From: Shewanella donghaensis
Lineage (GTDB): Bacteria; Pseudomonadota; Gammaproteobacteria; Enterobacterales; Shewanellaceae
Reading direction: 5' to 3'
Assembly (NCBI RefSeq): GCF_007567505.1
Contig: NZ_CP041783.1
Location: forward strand, 2,852,001 to 2,916,000
DNA: 64,000 nt
The notes beneath the pieces are model-generated. The model had not been told where the DNA came from. It saw nothing but the letters and a program-made list of their open reading frames with translations, and made no database searches. The translations under genes were made by a program, and so were the position numbers. Of this stretch, positions 56,553 to 64,000 are shown in pieces (the first letter of the stretch is position 1; each line of letters opens with the position of its first letter).

Positions 56553-57953
56553 CTACGTCAGTATATGTTGAGCATGTTGCAATGATTTCAATTCTTCAGC
56601 ACTTGGACTTAAACCAATAACATTTTCGATTTGAATCTGCAGAGAGTGCCATATGGGATCGATGATTGCTGTTTGTTGATCATTGGCATCTTGTTTTGCT
56701 AACTTGAGCAACGAAGCTGACTCAACCACATCAATACGGCCTAGCACGCCATCTGCCAGCGCCACACTAAGCTCAATCATTGCTGGGACATTCTGGCCGA
56801 ATTTAATCACATCACGTAAATAACGCTCAGCTAAACTGGTATCAATACCTAAACCCGAATCGTCATTAAGCATATGCTGCGCTCGAGTAAACATGGCATC
56901 AAGTTGACCTTGTTCTGCTGCTTCTGCGAGCCAATGCTCACTGGCGTTAGCATCAACATCACATCCATCACCATTATTAAGCATTAATGCCAGATGATAT
57001 TGTGCATGGGGATAACCCGCTTGCGCCGCTTTATTAATCCACTCAAATGCGTTGCTTAAATCTTGCTGTTGATAGTACAGCACGCCCAAATTCGACATCG
57101 CTTCAGCATTTTCAGCCAGCGCGGCTTGTTCAAGCCACTTAGCCGCAAGATCCATATCAAGGTCAAAATGCTCAGAGCCAACTAAATAGAAAAAGCCCAA
57201 TAATGCTTTTGCTTCAATGACGCCAGCTTCTGCTGCTTGCGCAATAATTTGTTCGCCTTTGACTGCATTCTTTGACCCGCTATACCCATGCAGTAAGGCT
57301 ACGCCATACTCAAATAATGCTTGTTGATGCTGAGCCGATGCGAGCTTAAACCAATAAGTGGCCTGCTTGAAACTGCTTTCAGACTCTGATTTTTGTTCGC
57401 TTTTATCTAATGATTGCTCTTGTTCTTGCTGCATTAACGCTTTCGACTTAAGCGATAGGCCCACTAAATATTGAGCTTGAGGATCATTATGCATCACAGC
57501 TTGGTAGCACAACTCACGGCCAGCATAAGAGTCAAAAGCTTGGAATTTATATTCAGGAACGGGCTTTCGATGATATTTGGGGTATAAAATCTCAATCAGC
57601 GACAGGATATTACGAATGGTTTTTTCAGCTAATGTCACCAACTGCACTTGCGTTAGATGGTACTTTTCAGGATGTGCACCACGATTGCCGTCACTGCGCA
57701 AACGATGCAAAGCTCGAGTTGTGGGTACATCAATCAAACGCAGCCGATTTAACTGCTCAATGCGGTCATATAAATTGGGGCTAGTGAACTTAACCGACTT
57801 CTTAGCAGCAAGCAGTGAGGTCACTTGATGGGTAAAGCTTCGAACAAAAACCAAAGCCTGGGTAGGAATATCCCGTACATAGCTTTTAGCTTTAGTGTAA
57901 TCGTCAACAATGTCAGGAGAGAAGCTGCCTATCAGCTCGATATCATTTAACAC
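56553..57953 (-). CDS. Sel1-repeat protein with an N-terminal DUF4145-like domain
   Basis: 466 residues. The start is a GTG at 57953, supported by GAGGAG nine bases upstream. The first 125 residues (YTKAKSYVRDIPTQALVFVRSFTHQV ... DGNRGAHPEKYHLT) resemble DUF4145/HEPN-like helical domains found in restriction and defence-type proteins. Residues about 130-440 hold Sel1-like helical repeats (ALLGFFYLVGSEHFDLDMDLAAKWLEQAALA, AMSNLGVLYYQQQD, YHLALMLNNGDG). Such repeats mediate protein contacts. No catalytic motif. Start and family are secure, domain 1 less so. Confidence 0.85.
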   Translation of the reverse strand: MLNDIELIGSFSPDIVDDYTKAKSYVRDIPTQALVFVRSFTHQVTSLLAAKKSVKFTSPNLYDRIEQLNRLRLIDVPTTRALHRLRSDGNRGAHPEKYHLTQVQLVTLAEKTIRNILSLIEILYPKYHRKPVPEYKFQAFDSYAGRELCYQAVMHNDPQAQYLVGLSLKSKALMQQEQEQSLDKSEQKSESESSFKQATYWFKLASAQHQQALFEYGVALLHGYSGSKNAVKGEQIIAQAAEAGVIEAKALLGFFYLVGSEHFDLDMDLAAKWLEQAALAENAEAMSNLGVLYYQQQDLSNAFEWINKAAQAGYPHAQYHLALMLNNGDGCDVDANASEHWLAEAAEQGQLDAMFTRAQHMLNDDSGLGIDTSLAERYLRDVIKFGQNVPAMIELSVALADGVLGRIDVVESASLLKLAKQDANDQQTAIIDPIWHSLQIQIENVIGLSPSAEELKSLQHAQHILT

Positions 57954-57986
57954 TTAGGGCAACTCCTCTGCGCTTAACGCACTTAA

Positions 57987-58718
57987 TTAGATTTCAGTAT
58001 GCTCTGACTCTTCGTCAGTTGGCTCACGTGTAACCATATACAATCTAAACAAAGCAACGTTAACGAAAAGTCCTAAAAATGCGAACACGGTATCAAGAAT
58101 GACTTGAAGCGGGAAACCGCCAAACTCACCTAACTGTAAAAGCAAACCGCCCACTAACGATAGTGGAATATACATCATCAAAATCATAATAGTTTTGAGC
58201 ACGATTGGTGATGAAAATTTAAAACTACTCTTAATCGCTTCAAGTGGTGTTAGTCGTTCAACAATCACCATGAAATTAACGTAAGCCAAGCGCGCAAATA
58301 GATAGAAGCTAATACTTAAGCCAATGACCCAAAAAGGCCCGAATACAGCAAATAGCATCACAGGCAATAAAATGACCACACCTGAAAATACACCGGCTAG
58401 CAATAATGGCGGCACGAACATAAAACTGTTCTTTAGTACCATTCCAGCGGTAACTTCATGACCACGTGAACGCACTTCTAAGTACAAAGTTAATGCTGCG
58501 ATAAGTAAAGAGAAGATCAACAGTAACGCCATCATGGCTGCGCCATGTATCGCGCCAAACTCTGGTACTTCTACTTCAGCTTGCGCCGCGAGTTCACTTC
58601 CTAACCATAATTGAATCATGACTTGAATTAATAGTAGGGGCACTGTGAATGTCGCCAGTGCCACTATGTGGTTACGAAAGAAATTATATGCTTCAGTCAA
58701 AATTGCAGACAATGACAT
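57987..58718 (-). CDS. YciC/UPF0259-like membrane protein
   Basis: 243 residues with about six helices. N-terminus MSLSAILTEAYNFFRNHIVAL and C-terminus FVNVALFRLYMVTRE match the YciC pattern. It starts within 35 bases before the Sel1 gene's GTG (reading leftwards), so the two are probably one transcript. E. coli YciC is tied to outer-membrane lipid balance, but the role is not established here. Confidence 0.72.
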   Translation of the reverse strand: MSLSAILTEAYNFFRNHIVALATFTVPLLLIQVMIQLWLGSELAAQAEVEVPEFGAIHGAAMMALLLIFSLLIAALTLYLEVRSRGHEVTAGMVLKNSFMFVPPLLLAGVFSGVVILLPVMLFAVFGPFWVIGLSISFYLFARLAYVNFMVIVERLTPLEAIKSSFKFSSPIVLKTIMILMMYIPLSLVGGLLLQLGEFGGFPLQVILDTVFAFLGLFVNVALFRLYMVTREPTDEESEHTEI

Positions 58719-58899
58719 GGGAGTTCCAATAATCTAAATAAAATTAATATGCTGCTAAGGATACCGAAAAAAGTGCTTTTTTGCACAATTGATATCGTGC
58801 TTAAGTTTAAGTTCTTCAAATCAATTGTCACAATTTTGTGAATAACGTTACAATGATCACTAAATTGACCAGTTCATAAACAAGTACAGGATGACCACA

Positions 58900-59430
58900 A
58901 TGAAAATGACGCCAGCAGTAAGTCTTTTATTAGCAGCATTTGCAGTAACTACACCCGCTCAAGCTGGGTGGTTAGATAGTATATTTGGTAGTGAAGAGAA
59001 AAAAGTAGAAAAAGTTGAAACTGCCACTGAAGCTCAGTCAGCTGATTTAGTCGGCAATGTGATGTCGCAACTTGGTCTAACCAAAGATCAAGCTCAAGGT
59101 GGCTTAGGTTCTCTTTTAAGCCTAGCACAATCGAACTTAGGCGATTCTGACTTCAGCCAGATTTCAGATAGCATTCCAGGTACAGACGCTTTATTAGCTG
59201 CAGTACCAGCACTTTCATCTGACTCTGGGATGTCAGGTTTATTGTCTCAAGCAGGCGACTTAGGTAAGTCACTTGAAGGAGCAAGCATGGTATATGACAC
59301 ATTTGAAGCTTTGGGTATTAAGAAAGAATATGTTGGCCCAATGATTGATATTGCTAAGTCTTATTTAGATACTAACGGTACTGAAGGTACGGTTGATATG
59401 TTAATGAAAGGCTTAAGTTCAATCATGTAA
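58900..59430 (+). CDS. DUF2780 secreted protein (VcgC/VcgE-like)
   Basis: 176 residues from the ATG at 58900. The ATG at 58891 overlaps AGG and cannot use it, while 58900 has AGGA at normal spacing. Signal peptide MKMTPAVSLLLAAFAVTTPAQA. The mature part has the DUF2780 pattern (LVGNVMSQLGLTKDQAQGGLGSLL ... SIPGTDALLAAVPAL). Function unknown. Followed by a hairpin and then the TerB-like gene on the same strand. Confidence 0.87.
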   Translation: MKMTPAVSLLLAAFAVTTPAQAGWLDSIFGSEEKKVEKVETATEAQSADLVGNVMSQLGLTKDQAQGGLGSLLSLAQSNLGDSDFSQISDSIPGTDALLAAVPALSSDSGMSGLLSQAGDLGKSLEGASMVYDTFEALGIKKEYVGPMIDIAKSYLDTNGTEGTVDMLMKGLSSIM

Positions 59431-59463
59431 CATTAACCATTTATTAATGGATTAATTTTATTT

Positions 59464-59489
59464 AATGCCGAGCTATTCGCTCGGCATTA
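59464..59489 (+). terminator. Terminator of the DUF2780 gene
   Basis: ATGCCGAGC (59465-59473) and GCTCGGCAT with loop of 6; a stable stem with only a weak following T-run (TATTGTCT). Confidence 0.65.
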
Positions 59490-59562
59490 TTGTCTCTGTT
59501 AAGCTTAAAACAATAACACCGAGTAAAAACCAGCATTAACCGTGTTGTTTATTGGAGGTCAT

Positions 59563-60012
59563 ATGATCGCGAAACTCAAACAGTTCTTACAATCTCATAC
59601 CCAAGCAATCACCCCAGAAGATAAAGCACATCAATTTAATCTTGCGGCTGCCAGCTTACTACTTGAAGTCATGTATGCAGATGAAACCCTTGATGAGCAA
59701 GAAGTTGCGATGTTACCGACGATGCTTACAACGAACCTAGGCTTAAGCCTAGAGGCTGCCAATGATCTCATTCGTGAGGCAAAATTAGTGCAAGGAAATT
59801 CAATATCTCTTTTTGAATTTACCGCCGAGATCAACAATCAATGCACCATTGAGCAGAAACAGAAGCTACTACTTTGCATGTGGAAGTTGGCCTATTCAGA
59901 CGGAAAACTGTGCCGAAATGAAGATCAGATTATTCGCCGTACCGCTGATTTACTCTATTTAAAGCACAGCGAAGTGATTCAAATGCGCAATATCGCCATG
60001 GAGCAACGTTAA
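59563..60012 (+). CDS. TerB-like tellurite-resistance family protein
   Basis: 149 residues from the ATG at 59563 (TTGGAGGTCAT upstream); a GTG at 59542 is unlikely. All-helical TerB fold: FNLAAASLLLEVMYADETLDEQEVAML and CMWKLAYSDGKLCRNEDQIIRRTADLLYL, the second containing the Asp-rich TerB motif. TerB-like proteins bind metal ions and occur in stress systems; no ter genes are nearby, so a housekeeping role is equally likely. Confidence 0.85.
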   Translation: MIAKLKQFLQSHTQAITPEDKAHQFNLAAASLLLEVMYADETLDEQEVAMLPTMLTTNLGLSLEAANDLIREAKLVQGNSISLFEFTAEINNQCTIEQKQKLLLCMWKLAYSDGKLCRNEDQIIRRTADLLYLKHSEVIQMRNIAMEQR

Positions 60013-60089
60013 ACTATATGGCGGCTTCATTCTTATCAATCGCTCACGATAACTGAGTCAAAATGAGTTTAAAGCGGCCCATGAAATTT

Positions 60090-60145
60090 GGCGCTAACAC
60101 TATGCCACGAACACTATCGCGCTAAGAATATGACGCTAACGATTA
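60090..60145. repeat. Degenerate tandem array, four units of 14 bp
   Basis: 60090 GGCGCTAACACTAT, 60104 GCCACGAACACTAT, 60118 CGCGCTAAGAATAT, 60132 GACGCTAACGATTA. Runs into the stop codon of the minus-strand transporter gene (60143). Confidence 0.8.
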
Positions 60146-61417
60146 AGTATTAACGAGCGCCTTTCGATTTAAATGATTTTTTTGCCAATACATAAATGGC
60201 GCGACGGTCACCACCAAAATAAATGAGTACAACATGTTCTCTTCAAGCGCATAGCCCACACCAATACAAAAGACACTACCACCAATAACCAAAGGTAAAT
60301 AGCGTTTACTGAGTAACTTGGCTGCTGACCACATTGTCAGCAAATAGATAATGACGAACACACCATTACTCCAGGCAATTAGGTCTTCCAGTTTCTGCTC
60401 GGTAACAAAAGTCAGCACAATAACCACCACCATGCTTGCTAAAATAGTCACTAATGCCCGTAAAGGCACACCATGTGGGTTTAGCTTGTCAAAATACTTT
60501 GGCAGCACACCTTCTTTACTAAAGCTCCACAATAATCGAGCTGCACTGGCGCAATACACATTAACGGTAGCCAACCCACTGGCAATACCCAGTACCCCAA
60601 TCACTTGCGCACCGATAGCTGGAACACCAAAACCACTGAGTAGGCTATTAAATGCGTAGATCATTGCCAAACCTTCAACTTCTGTTGGCACCATTAATAA
60701 TAATAACGTGCACACCAAGTAGATAATGCCCACCAGCACAGTGCCGATCATCATTGCAGGTAACATATCCTTTTCAGGTTGACGAAAATCATTAGCTAAA
60801 TGCGTCATCGCTTCAATACCTAAAAAGCTCCAAAAGCCAATTCCCATAGCCAGCATCACACTTGATACTTCAGGTTTGGCAAAGTCTGTCATCGAATCTA
60901 ATTGATCTACGTTAGCGCCACTACTGCCAAATAACACTGCTACCACGGCTACAATGGCAATCGTTAAAGCAAACTGCAATTTGGCCGACACTTGAATACC
61001 ACGATAGTTAAGCAGTAATAGTAAACCCACAATGGATATCTCAGCGGCAAGTTGCGCTAAGCCAGTCATGGAGACCAATGCATCCATAAATTGAAATGTC
61101 ATCAAAATAGCCGCTGGCGCACCTATTGGAATCACTAATAGAAATAACAAACCAATAGTACGTCCTGCGGTTTTACCAAAAGCTTTTTCAATAAAATAGG
61201 CAGGCCCTGCAGCATGGGGAAAACGGCTGGCTAATAATCCAAATACCACTGCAACAGGCAAAATGGCGATGGTAAGTATAATCCAAGCCAGTAAAGCACC
61301 ACTATTTGCTACTTCAATGGTCATTTGAGGCAGTATAAACACACCTGTCCCCAACAAAGTGGTGGCCATCAACCCGGCACCTTGCCAGCGCCCTATCGTT
61401 CCTGTAATTTGATTCAT
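60143..61417 (-). CDS. yjeH: YjeH-type L-methionine / branched-chain amino acid exporter
   Basis: 424 residues with twelve helices, APC superfamily. N-terminus GAGLMATTLLGTGVFILPQ and the mid-protein ANDFRQPEKDMLPAMM match the YjeH pattern (SLLGTGVFAVPA and FKNPERDFPRAL in E. coli). It exports methionine and branched-chain amino acids. A Lrp/AsnC-type regulator is divergent 140 bases away, a common pairing. Its 3' end lies inside a 14 bp tandem array, and no terminator was seen. Confidence 0.87.
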   Translation of the reverse strand: MNQITGTIGRWQGAGLMATTLLGTGVFILPQMTIEVANSGALLAWIILTIAILPVAVVFGLLASRFPHAAGPAYFIEKAFGKTAGRTIGLLFLLVIPIGAPAAILMTFQFMDALVSMTGLAQLAAEISIVGLLLLLNYRGIQVSAKLQFALTIAIVAVVAVLFGSSGANVDQLDSMTDFAKPEVSSVMLAMGIGFWSFLGIEAMTHLANDFRQPEKDMLPAMMIGTVLVGIIYLVCTLLLLMVPTEVEGLAMIYAFNSLLSGFGVPAIGAQVIGVLGIASGLATVNVYCASAARLLWSFSKEGVLPKYFDKLNPHGVPLRALVTILASMVVVIVLTFVTEQKLEDLIAWSNGVFVIIYLLTMWSAAKLLSKRYLPLVIGGSVFCIGVGYALEENMLYSFILVVTVAPFMYWQKNHLNRKALVNT

Positions 61418-61557
61418 TGGCTTTATCTATTGTGATATTTAATAAGATTATAAAGTGATAACACTTTTCAAACTGCAGGTTATCACCAGCAACATCACCT
61501 ATCAAACCGACAAAGTGACGGCAATAAGCCAAATAACCAACATAAGGAGGGTTTACC

Positions 61558-61992
61558 TTGGATAAGTTCGATCAACTAATCATTAATGCACTACGCCACG
61601 ATGCTCGCCAAAGCATTTCAAACATTGCCGAGCAAGTCAGCTTATCCCGCAGCGCTGTCACTGAACGCATTAAAAAGCTCGAACAGTCGGGTGTGATCCG
61701 TGGCTATCAAGTGTTATTGAGTGAGTCGCAAAAAGAAGGGGTTTTGGCGTATTTCGAAATCCAGCATGAGCGCGCAAACTGTGGTGAAGTTGTCCATGTT
61801 TTTCACGCAATTCCCGAGGTCATTACTTGCCAAGGCATCACTGGGGAAATGGATTTATTGGTTTACGTGAATGCACCTTCTATGAAGCGCCTACACCAAA
61901 TACGAGAATACATTGATGCCCAAGATGACATCATTAAAATTAAAACCCATGTCGTTATGAGTGAATGGATTAATAACCAGCCAAGCAATTAA
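61558..61992 (+). CDS. Lrp/AsnC-family regulator
   Basis: 144 residues with a TTG start at 61558, supported by a nearly ideal AAGGAGG seven bases before it. Helix-turn-helix about 5-50 (INALRHDARQSISNIAEQVSLSRSAVTERIKKLEQSG), then the RAM ligand-binding domain (GEMDLLVYVNAPSMKRLHQI). Likely senses an amino acid and controls the divergent exporter. A TTG start with a very strong Shine-Dalgarno suggests tuned expression. Confidence 0.92.
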   Translation: MDKFDQLIINALRHDARQSISNIAEQVSLSRSAVTERIKKLEQSGVIRGYQVLLSESQKEGVLAYFEIQHERANCGEVVHVFHAIPEVITCQGITGEMDLLVYVNAPSMKRLHQIREYIDAQDDIIKIKTHVVMSEWINNQPSN

Positions 61993-62225
61993 GCCATAGG
62001 TCTCAATCGAAGACGCTAAATCTGTAGCGCGATCTTTATAACACTATGTCTATGATATTAAACCGCTACCATCGGCAAGCTGTCGATGTGCTGTAAACAA
62101 TTTAATGGCACAGATTTTTAGCTTTTTAATAAAGGGATTTTATAATTTTTCAATCGAAATCTTAGATATACCCGCTTGATAGCGTTACACTTCTGCTAAC
62201 TGATTTTTTTATTAGGTTTCTCAAC

Positions 62226-63953
62226 ATGCAATCACAGCCGACATCTGACATTAACTTACTTTGGGGCTCTCTTATTTTAGAAGAGCTAGCAAGATTAGGA
62301 GTGCAACATGTCTGCATGGCACCCGGCTCTCGCTCAACCCCACTGACGTTAGCGGCTGCTGCTCAATCTAACTTGCAACGTCATCTGCATTTTGATGAAC
62401 GTGGACTTGGATTTATGGCACTGGGTTTAGCCAAATCAAGCCAAAGCCCGGTGGCAATCATTACCACTTCTGGTACTGCGGTGGCTAACTTGTATCCTGC
62501 GATTGTTGAAGCCTGGCTCACTCAAGTTCCCTTGATTGTATTAACGGGCGACCGCCCCCCTGAACTCATTGGTTGTGGCGCCAATCAAGCCATTGTGCAA
62601 CCTGCAATATTTGCTGATTATGCCAAACAAGTCAATTTACCCACACCCGATACAGCTATTAGCCCTAATGCGTTATTGACCACCATCGATGAAGCCGTAG
62701 CAAACTTGTCGCAGCCGGTGCATTTCAATTGCATGTATAGAGAACCACTGTACCCAACAGAACTAGAAACTTTAGCGCAATTAGCACAGTCATTAAGCCA
62801 TTATGTATCGCCAATAAAAGCCTGGTTAAGTCACTCACATCCTTACACTGACTATGGTCTGCTAACGCAATCCAACTTGCCTAGCCAAGACACCATGATG
62901 CGATTTGTCCATGGTAAAGGGATTATTGTTGCTGGAACATTGTCGCCTCAGGAAGACCCACAACAGATTGTTGAGTTATCGCAAAAACTAGGCTGGCCGA
63001 TTGTGGCTGATGCACAATCACAACTGAGACAACACCCGAGTGTGATAGGTCATATTGATCAACTACTGTTAAATCCTAAAGCCAGTAAATTTATTGAACA
63101 AGCTGACAGAGTGGTGGTTTTTGGCGGCCGCTTTATTTCTAAAAGGTTAATGAGCTTTATCGCCAACCACCAATGGCACAGTTACTGGCAAGTATTGCCC
63201 AATCAGCAACGCTTAGATCCTGACCATCAATCAAAACGTATTTGGCAAACCACTATCACAGATATGTGTAACAACAATTGGCCACGGTCATCACAGGCTA
63301 ATTGGGGCTTAAACTTAGTCAATCACAACCAACAACTTGAGGCTTTGTTAGCACAACATATTGACCAAAGCGGCTTTGGTGAGCCTCTCGTGGTTCGTCA
63401 AATAGCCAAGCAACAGACCTCATCTCATCAGTGGTTTATTGGTAACAGCCTGCCAATTCGCCTATACGATATGTATGCACCAATTGTGTGTGAACCGCCT
63501 AATATCTACACCAACCGTGGTGCATCAGGTATCGACGGGCTAATTGCTACAGCATCTGGTGTAGCCTTAGCCAATAAGCAACCAACAACCTTACTGATTG
63601 GCGATATCTCCAGTCTGCACGACTTAAATTCATTAGCTATAACAAAACAAATCAACAGCCCTTTTGTCATTGTGATTTTAAATAATGACGGCGGTAATAT
63701 CTTTAACCTGCTACCCGTACCGAACGATGAAATTCGTGAACAATATTATCGTTTAAGCCATGGTTTGGAATTTGGCTATGCGGCTGCAATGTTTGGCTTA
63801 CCCTATAACCAAGTGGACAGTTTAGCCAGCTTTGATGAAGCCTACGCTGATGCTATGGCATACAAAGGCACATCAGTGATTGAAGTGAATGTCAGCCCAA
63901 CACAAGCGAGCGATCAAATAAAGCTCATCACACAATGGGTGAAACAACACTAA
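62226..63953 (+). CDS. menD: 2-succinyl-5-enolpyruvyl-6-hydroxy-3-cyclohexene-1-carboxylate synthase
   Basis: 575 residues, typical length. ThDP-dependent enzyme motifs: [15 protein letters not shown] near the N-terminus, [16 protein letters not shown] with the activating Glu, [13 protein letters not shown], and the ThDP/Mg motif [12 protein letters not shown] ... [12 protein letters not shown] towards the C-terminus. It joins isochorismate and 2-oxoglutarate in menaquinone synthesis, important for anaerobic respiration. The next frame begins one base inside its stop (TAATG), so a menH-like gene is translationally coupled. Confidence 0.97.
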   Translation: MQSQPTSDINLLWGSLILEELARLGVQHVCMAPGSRSTPLTLAAAAQSNLQRHLHFDERGLGFMALGLAKSSQSPVAIITTSGTAVANLYPAIVEAWLTQVPLIVLTGDRPPELIGCGANQAIVQPAIFADYAKQVNLPTPDTAISPNALLTTIDEAVANLSQPVHFNCMYREPLYPTELETLAQLAQSLSHYVSPIKAWLSHSHPYTDYGLLTQSNLPSQDTMMRFVHGKGIIVAGTLSPQEDPQQIVELSQKLGWPIVADAQSQLRQHPSVIGHIDQLLLNPKASKFIEQADRVVVFGGRFISKRLMSFIANHQWHSYWQVLPNQQRLDPDHQSKRIWQTTITDMCNNNWPRSSQANWGLNLVNHNQQLEALLAQHIDQSGFGEPLVVRQIAKQQTSSHQWFIGNSLPIRLYDMYAPIVCEPPNIYTNRGASGIDGLIATASGVALANKQPTTLLIGDISSLHDLNSLAITKQINSPFVIVILNNDGGNIFNLLPVPNDEIREQYYRLSHGLEFGYAAAMFGLPYNQVDSLASFDEAYADAMAYKGTSVIEVNVSPTQASDQIKLITQWVKQH

Positions 63954-64000
63954 TGCCAATCATTAACCGTTGTGGTGACACCGACCTACCTGCACTGGTG
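63953..64000 (+). CDS. menH: Start of a menH-like gene, cut by the window edge
   Basis: The ATG overlaps the menD stop (TAATG). Only 16 codons are visible ([16 protein letters not shown]). The position directly after menD and the start of what looks like an alpha/beta hydrolase strand fit MenH, which eliminates pyruvate from the MenD product. The rest is outside the window, so the call rests on context. Confidence 0.55.
   Translation, partial: MPIINRCGDTDLPALV

Noticed and set aside
1..64000. Integrated phage, transposon or genomic island
   Set aside because: No integrase, transposase, tRNA edge, direct repeats or block of foreign genes was found.

Overview
The window looks like the chromosome of a marine gammaproteobacterium close to Shewanella. 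This is inferred from gene content: menD followed by the start of a menH-like gene, two secreted proteases with GlyGly-CTERM tails, a ModF-like ATPase, a YgiQ-type radical SAM enzyme, many secreted and outer-membrane proteins, and AT-leaning sequence. No rRNA, tRNA, insertion sequence, phage or CRISPR array was found. Genes are mostly single units or 2-3 gene operons separated by clear stem-loop terminators.

Layout. 1-7.2 kb: the 3' end of an S9 peptidase, a SYLF lipid-binding protein, a secreted protein of unknown role, YgiQ, a MAPEG protein and a ThrE-type exporter. 7.6-10.8 kb: a small porin, a BamA/TamA-like barrel protein and a lipoprotein. 11.2-21.7 kb: a divergent pair of large subtilisin-fold secreted proteins and a membrane-bound ToxR/CadC-like regulator with a periplasmic propeller. 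One protease has an intact catalytic set; its neighbour has lost the catalytic Asp and Ser. 21.8-27.2 kb: a LysR regulator, an AhpD-like protein, a DsbA/FrnE-like oxidoreductase, a GAF-GGDEF cyclase, a haloacid dehalogenase and a TetR regulator. Near-identical TetR-type palindromes lie upstream of the AhpD-like gene and of tetR itself. 27.4-29.4 kb: a His-rich secreted protein, HupE/UreJ and a membrane-anchored protein, probably a metal cassette. 29.5-34.6 kb: a DUF3144 protein, a CpdB-like lipoprotein, a gene-free very AT-rich stretch of 1.2 kb, and another barrel protein. 34.9-38.1 kb: an operon for a GMC dehydrogenase, its small subunit and a ThuA protein. 38.4-45.2 kb: membrane proteins, a YeeE/YedE transporter, the DUF2157-DUF4401-GDYXXLXY operon, TrmL and a secreted protein. 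45.4-49.5 kb: three peptidase genes, including an active/inactive M16 pair. 49.7-56.4 kb: a ModF-like double ATPase with one degenerate half, a DTW tRNA-modifying enzyme, a second porin related to the first, and a Bcr/CflA pump with a divergent LysR gene. 56.5-64 kb: a Sel1-repeat protein, a YciC-like membrane protein, DUF2780 and TerB-like proteins, a YjeH-type amino acid exporter with a divergent Lrp regulator, menD, and the first codons of a menH-like gene.

The observations most worth following are: the active protease and dead pseudoprotease side by side with a membrane sensor; a set of intergenic degenerate tandem arrays with a 13-14 bp period but unrelated unit sequences; the four matching TetR operators; and the ModF-like ATPase whose two halves are degenerate in a complementary way that should leave one working ATP site.
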